Shown in pieces: positions 1 through 6,987 of a stretch of 28,340 nt of DNA (position 1 is its first letter; the number at the start of each line of letters is the position of its first letter). The position numbers were made by a program, and so were the translations under genes. The notes under the pieces were generated by a model, which saw nothing but the letters and a program-made list of their open reading frames with translations, made no database searches and was not told where the DNA came from. The stretch spans positions 1 to 28,340 of the forward strand of contig DASZZY010000161.1 of the NCBI GenBank assembly GCA_036260395.1, written 5' to 3'. This stretch comes from DASZZY01 sp036260395 (lineage in GTDB: Bacteria > Actinomycetota > UBA4738 > CALAEC01).

Positions 1-20
1 GGCCGGGAGCGATCCCGGCC
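1..20. terminator. Perfect hairpin at left end of window
   Basis: Eight-base arms GGCCGGGA and TCCCGGCC are separated by a 4-nt loop. No U tract follows on either strand. It may be the terminator of a gene lying to the left of the window, but nothing of that gene is visible, so the role is inferred. Confidence 0.4.
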
Positions 21-71
21 CCACGCGCGTCCGGAGGCGGGCTGCCCTGCGGGCCATCGGCGGCCTTCTAG

Positions 72-77
72 TACGCT
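72..77 (+). promoter_or_regulatory. Putative -10 box of the aconitase gene
   Basis: TACGCT fits the TANNNT pattern seen before many genes here. Transcription would begin near 84, giving a leader of about 20 nt that carries the GAGGAGG ribosome binding site at 93-99. No clear -35 box is seen. Confidence 0.4.
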
Positions 78-104
78 GTCGCTGGAAGGCCCGAGGAGGC
101 AGCC

Positions 105-2036
105 GTGGCGAAGAACATCGTCGACAAGGTCCTCGAGGAGCACCTCGTCTCCGGGAAGCTGGAGCCGGGCGAGCCGATCTCCTACCGCATCGACCAGGTC
201 CTGCTCCAGGACGCCACCGGCACGATGGCCTGGATGGAGTTCGAGCAGCTCGGCAAGGACGGAGTCCAGGTGCCCCGCGTCGTCCAGTACGTCGACCACA
301 ACATGATCCAGCTCGACCATAAGAACCCGGACGACCATTTCTTCCTCCAGACGTGCGCCATGCGGTACGGCGCGATCTTCTCCCGGCCCGGCAACGGCAT
401 CTCGCACTACGTGCACCTGGAGCGGTTCGACGTCCCGTGGCAGACGATGGTCGGGTCCGACTCGCACACGACCACGGCCGGTGCCATGGGGATGTTCGCC
501 CTGGGGATCGGCGGCATGGACGCCGCCGTGGTGATGGCCGGGTTCCCCTTCGAACTGAAGTTCCCGTGGGCGGTCCGCGTCGTGCTGGAGAACGAGCTGT
601 CCCCCTGGGTCTCGGCCAAGGACGTGATCCTCGAGATGCTCCGCCGGCTGACCGTCAAGGGCGGGATCAACAAGGCGTTCATCTTCGACGGGCCCGGGGT
701 CTCGACCCTGTCGGTGACCCAGCGGGCCACGATCAGCAACATGATCCAGGAGCTGGGCGCGACGGTCGGCATCTTCCCCGCCGACGAGCGCACGCGCGAG
801 TGGATGCGCTCCCAGGGCCGAGAGGATCAGTTCCGGGAGCTCCTTCCCGACGAGGGCGCTCGGTACGACGAGGAGATGGTCATCGATCTGGCCGCGCTGG
901 AGCCCCTCATCGCCAAGCCCCGGAACCCCGACAACGTGGTGCCGGTCCGCGAGGTGGCCGGGACCGGGGTGGCCCAGGTGTGCGTGGGATCCTCGGTGAA
1001 CTCCGGCTACGACGACCTGGCGATCCCCGCGTACATCCTCAAGCGGGGCGGCGGGGTGAACGAGTGGCTGGAGATGACCGTGTCTCCGGGGTCCCGCCAG
1101 ATCCTCGACGCGATCGCCCGGAGCGGGGTGCTGGCCGACTACATCGCCGAGGGGGCGCGCCTGCTCGAGCCGGCGTGCGGGCCGTGCGTGGGGATGGGCC
1201 AGGCGCCGCCGTCGAACCAGCCGTCGGTCCGGACCTTCAACCGGAACTTCCAGGGTCGGTCGGGGACCGTGGACGACTACGTGTACCTCACCTCGCCGGA
1301 GGTGGCCGGGGCCACCGCGGTGAAGGGCGTGATCACCGACCCGCGCGACCTCGATATCGAGCCCCCGACGATCGAGGCCCCCGAGGCGGTGACCGACGAC
1401 TCGATGCTGATCTTCCCGCCCGAACCGGAGGAGGCTTCGAGCATCGAGATCTGGCGCGGCCCGAACATCCAGCCGCCCCCCGTGCCGCCGGACCTCCCCG
1501 AGGAGCTGGCGGGCCGCGTGCTCATCGTCCTTCCCGACAACATCTCGACCGGCTCGATGTCCCCCGACGGGGTGGTCGTCATGGCGGAGCGGTCGAACAT
1601 CCCCGCGATCGCCGAGTACTGCTTCCGGAAGGAGGATCCCGACTTCGTCCGGCGGGCCAAGGAGTGGGGCGGCGGGTTCGTGGTGGCCGGGGACAACTAC
1701 GGCCAGGGCTCGTCGCGGGAGCACGCCGCGCTGGCGCCCCTCCAGCTCGGCGTCCGGGCGGTGTTCGCCAAGGGGTTCCACCGGATCCACCGGCGGAACC
1801 TCATCAACAACGGCATCGTGCCGGTCATCGTCGGCGACGAGGTCCACGCCAAGGCGGTCCAGGGCGACGAGTGGCGGCTGCCGAAGATCCGCGACGAGAT
1901 CGCCTCGGGGAGCCGCGAGTTCACGCTCCAGGTCGACGGCCAGACGTTCTCGGTGGAGAACGACCTGGGCGACCACGAGCGCCGGCAGCTCCTGGCCGGA
2001 GGGCTGCTCCGCTACCTCAAGGGGCAGGCGGCCTAG
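105..2036 (+). CDS. acn: Aconitate hydratase, Aquifex-type (643 aa)
   Basis: Interconverts citrate and isocitrate in the TCA cycle; a cytosolic [4Fe-4S] enzyme. The GTG start is set by GAGGAGG six bases upstream. At 643 residues it matches the short aconitase subfamily rather than the roughly 900-residue AcnA. The N-terminal catalytic domain carries the SDSHTTTAGAMG segment near residue 125, the swivel domain follows after about residue 470, and the C-terminal GQGSSREHAAL segment is the substrate-binding region. Two cluster ligands are visible as C358-G-P-C361. The third position, normally Cys in GSCTNS, reads GSSVNS (Ser297), with a Cys four residues earlier (Cys293). The gene stands alone and converges on csp. 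Identification is firm; whether the ligand change is a subfamily trait is not known to me. Confidence 0.95.
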   Translation: MAKNIVDKVLEEHLVSGKLEPGEPISYRIDQVLLQDATGTMAWMEFEQLGKDGVQVPRVVQYVDHNMIQLDHKNPDDHFFLQTCAMRYGAIFSRPGNGISHYVHLERFDVPWQTMVGSDSHTTTAGAMGMFALGIGGMDAAVVMAGFPFELKFPWAVRVVLENELSPWVSAKDVILEMLRRLTVKGGINKAFIFDGPGVSTLSVTQRATISNMIQELGATVGIFPADERTREWMRSQGREDQFRELLPDEGARYDEEMVIDLAALEPLIAKPRNPDNVVPVREVAGTGVAQVCVGSSVNSGYDDLAIPAYILKRGGGVNEWLEMTVSPGSRQILDAIARSGVLADYIAEGARLLEPACGPCVGMGQAPPSNQPSVRTFNRNFQGRSGTVDDYVYLTSPEVAGATAVKGVITDPRDLDIEPPTIEAPEAVTDDSMLIFPPEPEEASSIEIWRGPNIQPPPVPPDLPEELAGRVLIVLPDNISTGSMSPDGVVVMAERSNIPAIAEYCFRKEDPDFVRRAKEWGGGFVVAGDNYGQGSSREHAALAPLQLGVRAVFAKGFHRIHRRNLINNGIVPVIVGDEVHAKAVQGDEWRLPKIRDEIASGSREFTLQVDGQTFSVENDLGDHERRQLLAGGLLRYLKGQAA

Positions 2037-2040
2037 GAAC

Positions 2041-2075
2041 GAGGAAGGCCCGCCGCTGGGCGGCGAGCCTTCCTC
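2041..2075. terminator. Bidirectional terminator between acn and csp
   Basis: GAGGAAGGC (2041-2049) pairs with GCCTTCCTC (2067-2075), and CGCCG (2051-2055) with CGGCG (2061-2065), leaving one mismatch and a 5-nt loop. It lies between the convergent stop codons at 2036 and 2090. There is no U tract, as is common in GC-rich actinobacteria. Confidence 0.75.
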
Positions 2076-2089
2076 GGTGGATGCTGAGG

Positions 2090-2293
2090 TTACGCTACGG
2101 GACGAACGTTCGTCGCCTGCGGGCCCTTGTTGCCCTGCGTGATCTCGAACTCGACCCGCTGGTTCTCCTCCAGGTTGCGGTACCCCTCACCGGTGATCGC
2201 GCTGAAATGCACGAACACGTCGGGGCCGTTCTCCTGGGTGATGAACCCGTACCCCTTGTCGGGGCTGAACCACTTCACGGTGCCGATGGCCAA
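2090..2293 (-). CDS. csp: Cold-shock domain protein (67 aa)
   Basis: A single OB-fold cold-shock domain that binds single-stranded RNA and DNA and acts as an RNA chaperone. RNP1 is seen as KGYGFIT (residues 13-19) and RNP2 as VFVHF (26-30); 67 residues is the usual length. The start is a TTG, chosen because AAGGAGGG lies 7 bases upstream and the protein then begins MAIGTVKWF like its family. The reading frame stays open for 35 codons upstream to an ATG at 2398, but that ATG lies against the -10 box and the added residues are not cold-shock-like. The leader of about 100 nt (2294-2393) is long and can fold, as in other csp genes. Confidence 0.95.
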   Translation of the reverse strand: MAIGTVKWFSPDKGYGFITQENGPDVFVHFSAITGEGYRNLEENQRVEFEITQGNKGPQATNVRPVA

Positions 2294-2393
2294 GCAACTC
2301 CCTCCTTTCCGTGGCCGTCCCGGACCCTGGTTGCCGGTCCGTCGGCCGATTTGAGGGAACTGCTCGAAGCCACGAAGCACGTGCCGAACCCTC
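2294..2393 (-). promoter_or_regulatory. Long 5' leader of csp
   Basis: About 100 nt lie between the inferred transcription start and the TTG. On the transcribed strand there are small inverted repeats such as CACG-tgctt-CGTG and GGACC...GGTCC. Long structured leaders control cold-shock genes in other bacteria; a similar role here is inference. Confidence 0.4.
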
Positions 2394-2399
2394 GCCATC

Positions 2400-2405
2400 A
2401 GTCTA
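2400..2405 (-). promoter_or_regulatory. Putative -10 box of csp
   Basis: On the minus strand this reads TAGACT. It is the best TANNNT match between csp and the divergent EamA gene and would start transcription near 2393. Confidence 0.45.
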
Positions 2406-2460
2406 CAGGTTCACCCGCCGGTGTGACGCGGCGTCCACCGCCAGCCGCCTCGCGAGCGGC

Positions 2461-2466
2461 TACCCT
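2461..2466 (+). promoter_or_regulatory. Leaderless -10 box of the EamA gene
   Basis: TACCCT followed by exactly 7 nt and then the ATG at 2474, which places the predicted transcription start on the start codon. There is no Shine-Dalgarno sequence in between. Confidence 0.5.
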
Positions 2467-2473
2467 CGTGGCC

Positions 2474-3439
2474 ATGGCGAGGACGGTCGAGCCCGGTGGC
2501 GCGCTCCGCACGGGCCTCATGGCTCGTCCCGGGGCGGCCGCCGTGGCCGGGGCGATGTTCATCTCGTTCTCCGGGATCCTCGTGCGGCTGGCCGCGGTGT
2601 CGCCGTCGACCGCGGCGCTGTTCCGCTGCCTGTACGCCGTCCCGCCGCTGGCCCTCCTGGCCGTCTGGGAGCGGCGGCGGTTCGGCCCCCGGGCCGCCCG
2701 CCAGCGGGTCCTGGCGCTCGTGGCCGGCATCTTCTTCGCCGCCGATCTGATCTTCTGGCACCGGTCGATCGCCTACGTCGGGGCCGGCCTGGCCACCGTG
2801 CTGGGGAACATCCAGGTCGTGCTGGTGGGGTTCATCGCCTGGCTGACGCTCGGCGAGCGCCTCTCGCCGCGCCTGCTGGCCGCGATCCCGATCGTGCTCG
2901 CCGGGATCGTCCTCATCTCCGGCGTCCTGGAGGAGGGCGCGTACGGGTCGAACCCCGGGCTCGGCGTGGTGTACGGCGTGCTGACCGCGCTGGCGTACTC
3001 GGGGTTCATCCTCATCCTCCGGCAGGGCAACCGGGACGTCCGGCGCCCGGCGGGGCCGCTGTTTGACGCCACGCTGGTCTCGGCGATCGTCGCCGCGGCA
3101 GCGGGATGGGCCCTCGGCGAGCTCGACCCGGTGCCCGGCCTCGAGTCGCAGCTGTGGCTGGTGCTGCTGGCGATCAGCGCCCAGGTGGCGGGCTGGCTGC
3201 TCATCTCCGTGTCGCTGCCGCGCCTGCCGGCGGCCCTGACGTCGATCCTCCTCACGCTCCAGCCCGTGGCCGCCGTGGTCCTGTCGATGCTGCTCATCGG
3301 CGAGCAGCCGTCCCCCCTCCAGCTCGGCGGCGTGGCGCTGGTGCTGGCCGGCGTCATCGTGGCCGCGCTCCGCAAGCGGGAGGCGCCGGAGGAGGCGGAG
3401 CCGCCGCTGGAGCCGGCGGTCATCGAGCCGGCCGGCTGA
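2474..3439 (+). CDS. EamA/DMT-family exporter (321 aa)
   Basis: Inner-membrane transporter of the drug/metabolite transporter superfamily. About ten hydrophobic segments fall in two EamA repeats, roughly residues 20-150 and 170-305. Each repeat ends in the family pattern of a short GE(R/Q) turn and a final helix: LTLGERLSP in the first and LLIGEQPSP in the second. The C-terminus is a charged, Glu/Pro-rich cytoplasmic tail. The ATG at 2474 is chosen because a TACCCT box precedes it by 7 nt and the first membrane segment follows soon after; a GTG two codons upstream is possible. The substrate cannot be told from sequence; family members export amino acids, nucleosides or other metabolites. The amidohydrolase gene follows after 28 nt and may be co-transcribed. 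Confidence 0.88.
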   Translation: MARTVEPGGALRTGLMARPGAAAVAGAMFISFSGILVRLAAVSPSTAALFRCLYAVPPLALLAVWERRRFGPRAARQRVLALVAGIFFAADLIFWHRSIAYVGAGLATVLGNIQVVLVGFIAWLTLGERLSPRLLAAIPIVLAGIVLISGVLEEGAYGSNPGLGVVYGVLTALAYSGFILILRQGNRDVRRPAGPLFDATLVSAIVAAAAGWALGELDPVPGLESQLWLVLLAISAQVAGWLLISVSLPRLPAALTSILLTLQPVAAVVLSMLLIGEQPSPLQLGGVALVLAGVIVAALRKREAPEEAEPPLEPAVIEPAG

Positions 3440-3467
3440 GCACCGCCCGGGCCCCGGCGACGTCCCA

Positions 3468-4934
3468 ATGGGCGTGACCGACGACGATCCGGGCCTCCCG
3501 GTACCGTTCGGGCCCGTCTCGAACGGCGAGTATCAGCCGAAGCCGCTGCCGCCGGTCCTCCGGGAGTCCATCCGCCGGGCCCGCGATCTCTGCGAGCGGA
3601 ACGCCCGCCGCACCGGGATGAGCCGCCGCGAGTTCCTCCTGTCGCTCCCCGGCGCGGCGGCCACGCTCTACGCCCTGAACGCGTGCACCCGCGAGGCCGC
3701 CCGGAGGGAGCCCGGCGGGCGCTACGAGGTCCACGAGGAGGCCACGGTCGAGCCCGAGCCGGCCCGCGAGGCGGTCGGCGGGGACGAGTTCGTCTTCGAC
3801 ATCCAGGGCCACCTCTTGGAGTACGACATGAACCCGGCAGCGCGCGACGACACGTTCTGGACCCGGTTCCCCCAGCAGCACTGCGGCGAGGACGACCCCC
3901 GGGTGTGCTTCTCGATCGACCACTTCGTGGACCTGATGTTCCGTCGCAGTGACACCAACATGGTCGTGATCTCGGCGCTCCCGATCTGGCCGGAGAGCAG
4001 CCCTCTCTCGCACGAGGTCATGGACGAGACCCGCCGTGTGGTCGAGGGCCTCTGCCGCGACGATCGGGTGCTGCTGCACGGCCTGGCCCTCCCGAACGTC
4101 GGGTCGTTCGAGGCCAACGTGGAGGCCATGGCCGACGCGGTCTCGCGGTTCCGGATCTCGGCGTGGAAGACGTTCACGAACTTCCCCGACGCCTTCGGCC
4201 AGCCCGGCAACGCCTGGTGGCTGGACGACCACGACCGCGCGCTCCCGCGGGTGGGGGAACGGTTCATCCGGGCCTCCGTCGACCTCGGCGTCTCCACGAT
4301 CTGCACCCACAAGGGCCTGTCGGGCGGGAGCCCGTACGCCTCGCCGATCGACGTGGGGCCGGCCGCCCGCGCCCATCCCGAGGTCAACTTCGTCATGTAC
4401 CACTCCGGGTACGAGGACGAGCTCGTCGAGGGCCCGTACAGACGGCGCACCGCGAACGTGGGGATCAACCGCCTCATCACGTCGATGAAGCGGGCCGGGA
4501 TCGGGCCGAACGAGAACGTCTACGCCGAGCTGGGGACGACGTGGTGGAACGTGATGCGGTTCCCGGACCAGGCCGCCCACGTCCTCGGCAAGCTGCTGAA
4601 GCACGTCGGCGAGGACAACGTGGTGTGGGGCACCGACTGCCTCTTCTACGGCTCGCCACAGCCGCAGATCCAGGCCCTGCGGGCCTTCCAGATCAGCGAG
4701 GAGTACCAGGAGCGCTTCGGCTACCCCCCGCTGACGAAGGAGATCAAGGCGAAGATCCTGGGCCTCAGCGGGGCCCGCCTCTACGGCGTCGACCCCATCA
4801 CCGTGCCCTGCGAATTCGGCCGGCGGGAGCTCGAGGAGATCCGGAAGCAGCTTCCGGGCCGGAACGAGCCGCTGGGCCCCAAGACCTCGGCCGAGGTGGC
4901 GGCCTTCCGGGCCGCGCACCAGGGCTGGCCGTAG
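3468..4934 (+). CDS. Tat-exported amidohydrolase-2 family protein (488 aa)
   Basis: A metal-dependent hydrolase-like TIM barrel of the amidohydrolase-2 type. The N-terminus has about 50 residues before a twin-arginine signal, SRREFLL (52-58), then a hydrophobic stretch ending LNAC with Cys73, suggesting a Tat-exported lipoprotein. Met51 just before the RR motif is an alternative start, which would give a normal-length signal. Barrel motifs include VFDIQGHLLEYD near residue 110, CTHKG and YHSGYE in the middle, and GTDCLFYGSPQPQI near 385. The first metal site, usually HxH, reads QGH here. Similar proteins are common in actinobacteria, but the substrate is unknown; decarboxylase or lactonase chemistry is possible. 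It converges on glpX with a 3-nt gap. Confidence 0.8.
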   Translation: MGVTDDDPGLPVPFGPVSNGEYQPKPLPPVLRESIRRARDLCERNARRTGMSRREFLLSLPGAAATLYALNACTREAARREPGGRYEVHEEATVEPEPAREAVGGDEFVFDIQGHLLEYDMNPAARDDTFWTRFPQQHCGEDDPRVCFSIDHFVDLMFRRSDTNMVVISALPIWPESSPLSHEVMDETRRVVEGLCRDDRVLLHGLALPNVGSFEANVEAMADAVSRFRISAWKTFTNFPDAFGQPGNAWWLDDHDRALPRVGERFIRASVDLGVSTICTHKGLSGGSPYASPIDVGPAARAHPEVNFVMYHSGYEDELVEGPYRRRTANVGINRLITSMKRAGIGPNENVYAELGTTWWNVMRFPDQAAHVLGKLLKHVGEDNVVWGTDCLFYGSPQPQIQALRAFQISEEYQERFGYPPLTKEIKAKILGLSGARLYGVDPITVPCEFGRRELEEIRKQLPGRNEPLGPKTSAEVAAFRAAHQGWP

Positions 4935-4937
4935 CGG

Positions 4938-5930
4938 CTAGCGGTACTGGATCTTCGAGAAGCGCATCAGCTTCTCGAGCTCGTGGTGCGACTCGATGTA
5001 CCGGACGGTGCCGGACCGCGACCGCATGACCATGGAGTGGGTGACCGCGCCGTCCTTCCGGTAGACGACGCCGCGCAGGAGCGCCCCGTGGGTCACGCCG
5101 GTGGCGGCGAAGAACACCTCCTCGCCGGCCACCAGGTCGTCGGTCGTGAGGACCCGGTCGATGTCGTAGCCGGCGTCGAGGAGCTTCTGCTGCTCCTCGT
5201 CGTTCCTCGGGTACAGCTTGCCCTGCATCGCCCCGCCGATGCACTTCAGCGCCGCGGCGCCGACCACGCCTTCCGGCGTTCCACCGATGCCCATCAGGAG
5301 GTCGGCCGCCTGGCGTTCGGGAGCGGCCGCCACGATGGCGCCCTGGACGTCGCCGTCGGTGATGAACATGACCCGGGCCCCGGCCTCGCGGATGTGGTCC
5401 ACGAGGTCCCGGTGGCGGTCGCGCTCGAGCACGATGACCGCCACGTCTTCGGGCCGCTTCCCCTTGGCCCTGGCCACCCGTCGGATGTTCTCCTCGGGGC
5501 CGGCGTCGATGTCGATGGCGTCCACGGCCTCCGGTCCCACGGCGATCTTGTCCATGTACACCGCCGCGCCCGGGTCCAACATCGAGCCACGTTCGGCCAG
5601 GGCGATCACCGAGAGCGCGTTCCCCATCCCCTTCGAGGTCAGCGTGGTGCCGTCGACCGGATCGACGGCCACGTCGACCGGCGGCCCCTCGCCGGTCCCC
5701 ACCTGCTCGCCGTTGTAGAGCATCGGAGCCTCGTCCTTCTCGCCCTCACCGATCACGACGACGCCGTCCATGGCCACGGTGTCGATCATCAGCCGCATGG
5801 CGTCGACGGCGGCCTGGTCGGCGGCCTCCTTGTCGCCACGGCCGATCCACCGGCCGGCGGCCATGGCCGCCGCCTCGGTGACGCGGACCAACTCCATGGC
5901 CAGGTTGCGGTCGGGCTTCTGCTCGTTCAT
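4938..5930 (-). CDS. glpX: Fructose-1,6-bisphosphatase class II (330 aa)
   Basis: Hydrolyses fructose-1,6-bisphosphate to fructose-6-phosphate in gluconeogenesis; cytosolic and Mg/Mn dependent. GlpX is the usual FBPase of actinobacteria. The metal- and phosphate-binding motif DPVDGTT (residues 90-96) and the acidic segment GEGEKDEAPM (61-70) are present, as is the IGGTPEG loop. The length of 330 is typical. The ATG start overlaps the gpsA stop as ATGA, and GGAGG lies 7 nt before it, so it is translationally coupled to gpsA. The coupling joins a gluconeogenic step to glycerol-3-phosphate synthesis at the triose-phosphate level. Some GlpX proteins also hydrolyse sedoheptulose-1,7-bisphosphate. 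Confidence 0.96.
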   Translation of the reverse strand: MNEQKPDRNLAMELVRVTEAAAMAAGRWIGRGDKEAADQAAVDAMRLMIDTVAMDGVVVIGEGEKDEAPMLYNGEQVGTGEGPPVDVAVDPVDGTTLTSKGMGNALSVIALAERGSMLDPGAAVYMDKIAVGPEAVDAIDIDAGPEENIRRVARAKGKRPEDVAVIVLERDRHRDLVDHIREAGARVMFITDGDVQGAIVAAAPERQAADLLMGIGGTPEGVVGAAALKCIGGAMQGKLYPRNDEEQQKLLDAGYDIDRVLTTDDLVAGEEVFFAATGVTHGALLRGVVYRKDGAVTHSMVMRSRSGTVRYIESHHELEKLMRFSKIQYR

Positions 5931-6919
5931 CCGATCGCCTCCAGGATCGTCGTTGGCGGAGCGTCCTCGTGGATCACCCGGAACACCGCCTCGTGCACCG
6001 GCAGCTCGAGCCCGGCTCCAGCCGCAAGTTCGTGGACGTCGTGGGCGGAGTCGACCCCCTCCACGGTCATCCCCCGCTCCTGGAGGTCCTCCAGGGCGTG
6101 CTCCGGGCGCATCCCCGACCCGACGAGCTCGCCGAACTGGCGGTTCCGCCCCCCGATGCTCGTCACCAGCAGGTCCCCTACGCCCGCCAGCCCCAGCGCC
6201 GTCTCCCGGCGGCCGCCGACCGCCTCCACCAGGTCGGCCATTTCGTGCGCCGCCCGGGTGAACAGCACGGCGCGGGCGTTCTTGTAAGCCTGTTCCCGAC
6301 GCTGGCCCAGCCCCTCGAGGATCCCCGCCCCGATGGCCCCCACGTTCTTCGCCGTGCCGCAGTACTCGACGCCAGCGCAGTCGTCCGTGGCGTGCGCGGC
6401 GTAGGTCTCGGCGTCGAACGCCCGGGCCACCCGGTCCGCGACGTCCCTCTCCTGGCACGCCAGCACGGCCGAGCAAGGCTGGCCGTCGGCGACCTCCGCC
6501 GCCAGCGCCGGGCCGCCGATGGCCACCACCGGGCGGCCGCCGAGGACCTCCGCGTACACCTCGGTCATCCGCTTCAAGGACCGCGGCTCCAGGCCCTTGG
6601 CGATGGAGACGGCGGCGGGCTGCCCTTCCAGGGCCGGGGCCACCATGGTGGCCAGGGACCGGGCCCCGCCGGAGTTCGCCGCCAGGACCGCGATCTCTGC
6701 GCCCTTGGCGGCCTGCTCGAGTTCGTCTGGCCCGTGGACGCGAATCGAGGCGGGCAGCCGCTCGGGCAGCGCGGGGTGCTCCCGCCGGTCCTGGAGCGAG
6801 GGCAGGACCCGCACGTCGAACTCGCTGCCCCACAGCGCCACGTCGTCGCCCTTGCGGGCCAGGTGGATCGCCAGCGCGGTCCCCATGGCGCCGGCGCCGA
6901 AGACCGTGACACGGCTCAC
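5927..6919 (-). CDS. gpsA: Glycerol-3-phosphate dehydrogenase [NAD(P)+] (330 aa)
   Basis: Reduces dihydroxyacetone phosphate to sn-glycerol-3-phosphate, the backbone of membrane phospholipids. The N-terminal Rossmann domain opens with VTVFGAGAMGTALA (nucleotide-binding GxGxxG at residues 8-13). The C-terminal helical domain has the catalytic-lysine segment CGTAKNVGAIGAG, and the GLAGVGDLL segment follows. The GTG start is chosen because it gives the normal N-terminus and lies 6 nt after a TATCCT box; an upstream in-frame ATG at 6985 would add 22 non-homologous residues. It is the first gene of a two-gene operon with glpX and is divergent from the debranching enzyme, 68 nt away. Confidence 0.95.
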   Translation of the reverse strand: MSRVTVFGAGAMGTALAIHLARKGDDVALWGSEFDVRVLPSLQDRREHPALPERLPASIRVHGPDELEQAAKGAEIAVLAANSGGARSLATMVAPALEGQPAAVSIAKGLEPRSLKRMTEVYAEVLGGRPVVAIGGPALAAEVADGQPCSAVLACQERDVADRVARAFDAETYAAHATDDCAGVEYCGTAKNVGAIGAGILEGLGQRREQAYKNARAVLFTRAAHEMADLVEAVGGRRETALGLAGVGDLLVTSIGGRNRQFGELVGSGMRPEHALEDLQERGMTVEGVDSAHDVHELAAGAGLELPVHEAVFRVIHEDAPPTTILEAIG

Positions 6920-6925
6920 GGCCGG

Positions 6926-6931
6926 AGGATA
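6926..6931 (-). promoter_or_regulatory. Leaderless -10 box of gpsA
   Basis: Reads TATCCT on the minus strand, 6 nt before the GTG start. No ribosome binding site fits between them. A divergent leaderless promoter lies 44 nt away at 6975. Confidence 0.55.
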
Positions 6932-6974
6932 CCCGAGCCGCCTCCGGCCCCGCCGCGGCATGGCCCCTCGGCGG

Positions 6975-6980
6975 TAGCAT
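6975..6980 (+). promoter_or_regulatory. Leaderless -10 box of the debranching enzyme gene
   Basis: TAGCAT, a 7-nt spacer, then the GTG at 6988. No Shine-Dalgarno sequence is present. Confidence 0.55.
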
Positions 6981-6987
6981 CCCAACC

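Noticed and set aside
2294..2398. In-frame N-terminal extension of the cold-shock protein from an ATG at 2398
   Set aside because: The ATG is one base from the -10 box, there is no ribosome binding site, and the added residues do not resemble the family.
353..2473. Long open frame leading into the EamA gene
   Set aside because: It runs in the wrong frame through aconitase and encodes Arg/Gly/Pro-rich sequence typical of shadows in GC-rich DNA. Only the part from 2474 shows membrane segments.
3420..4919. 499-residue minus-strand frame
   Set aside because: Antisense to the amidohydrolase; low-complexity Arg/Val/Leu composition and no recognisable motif.
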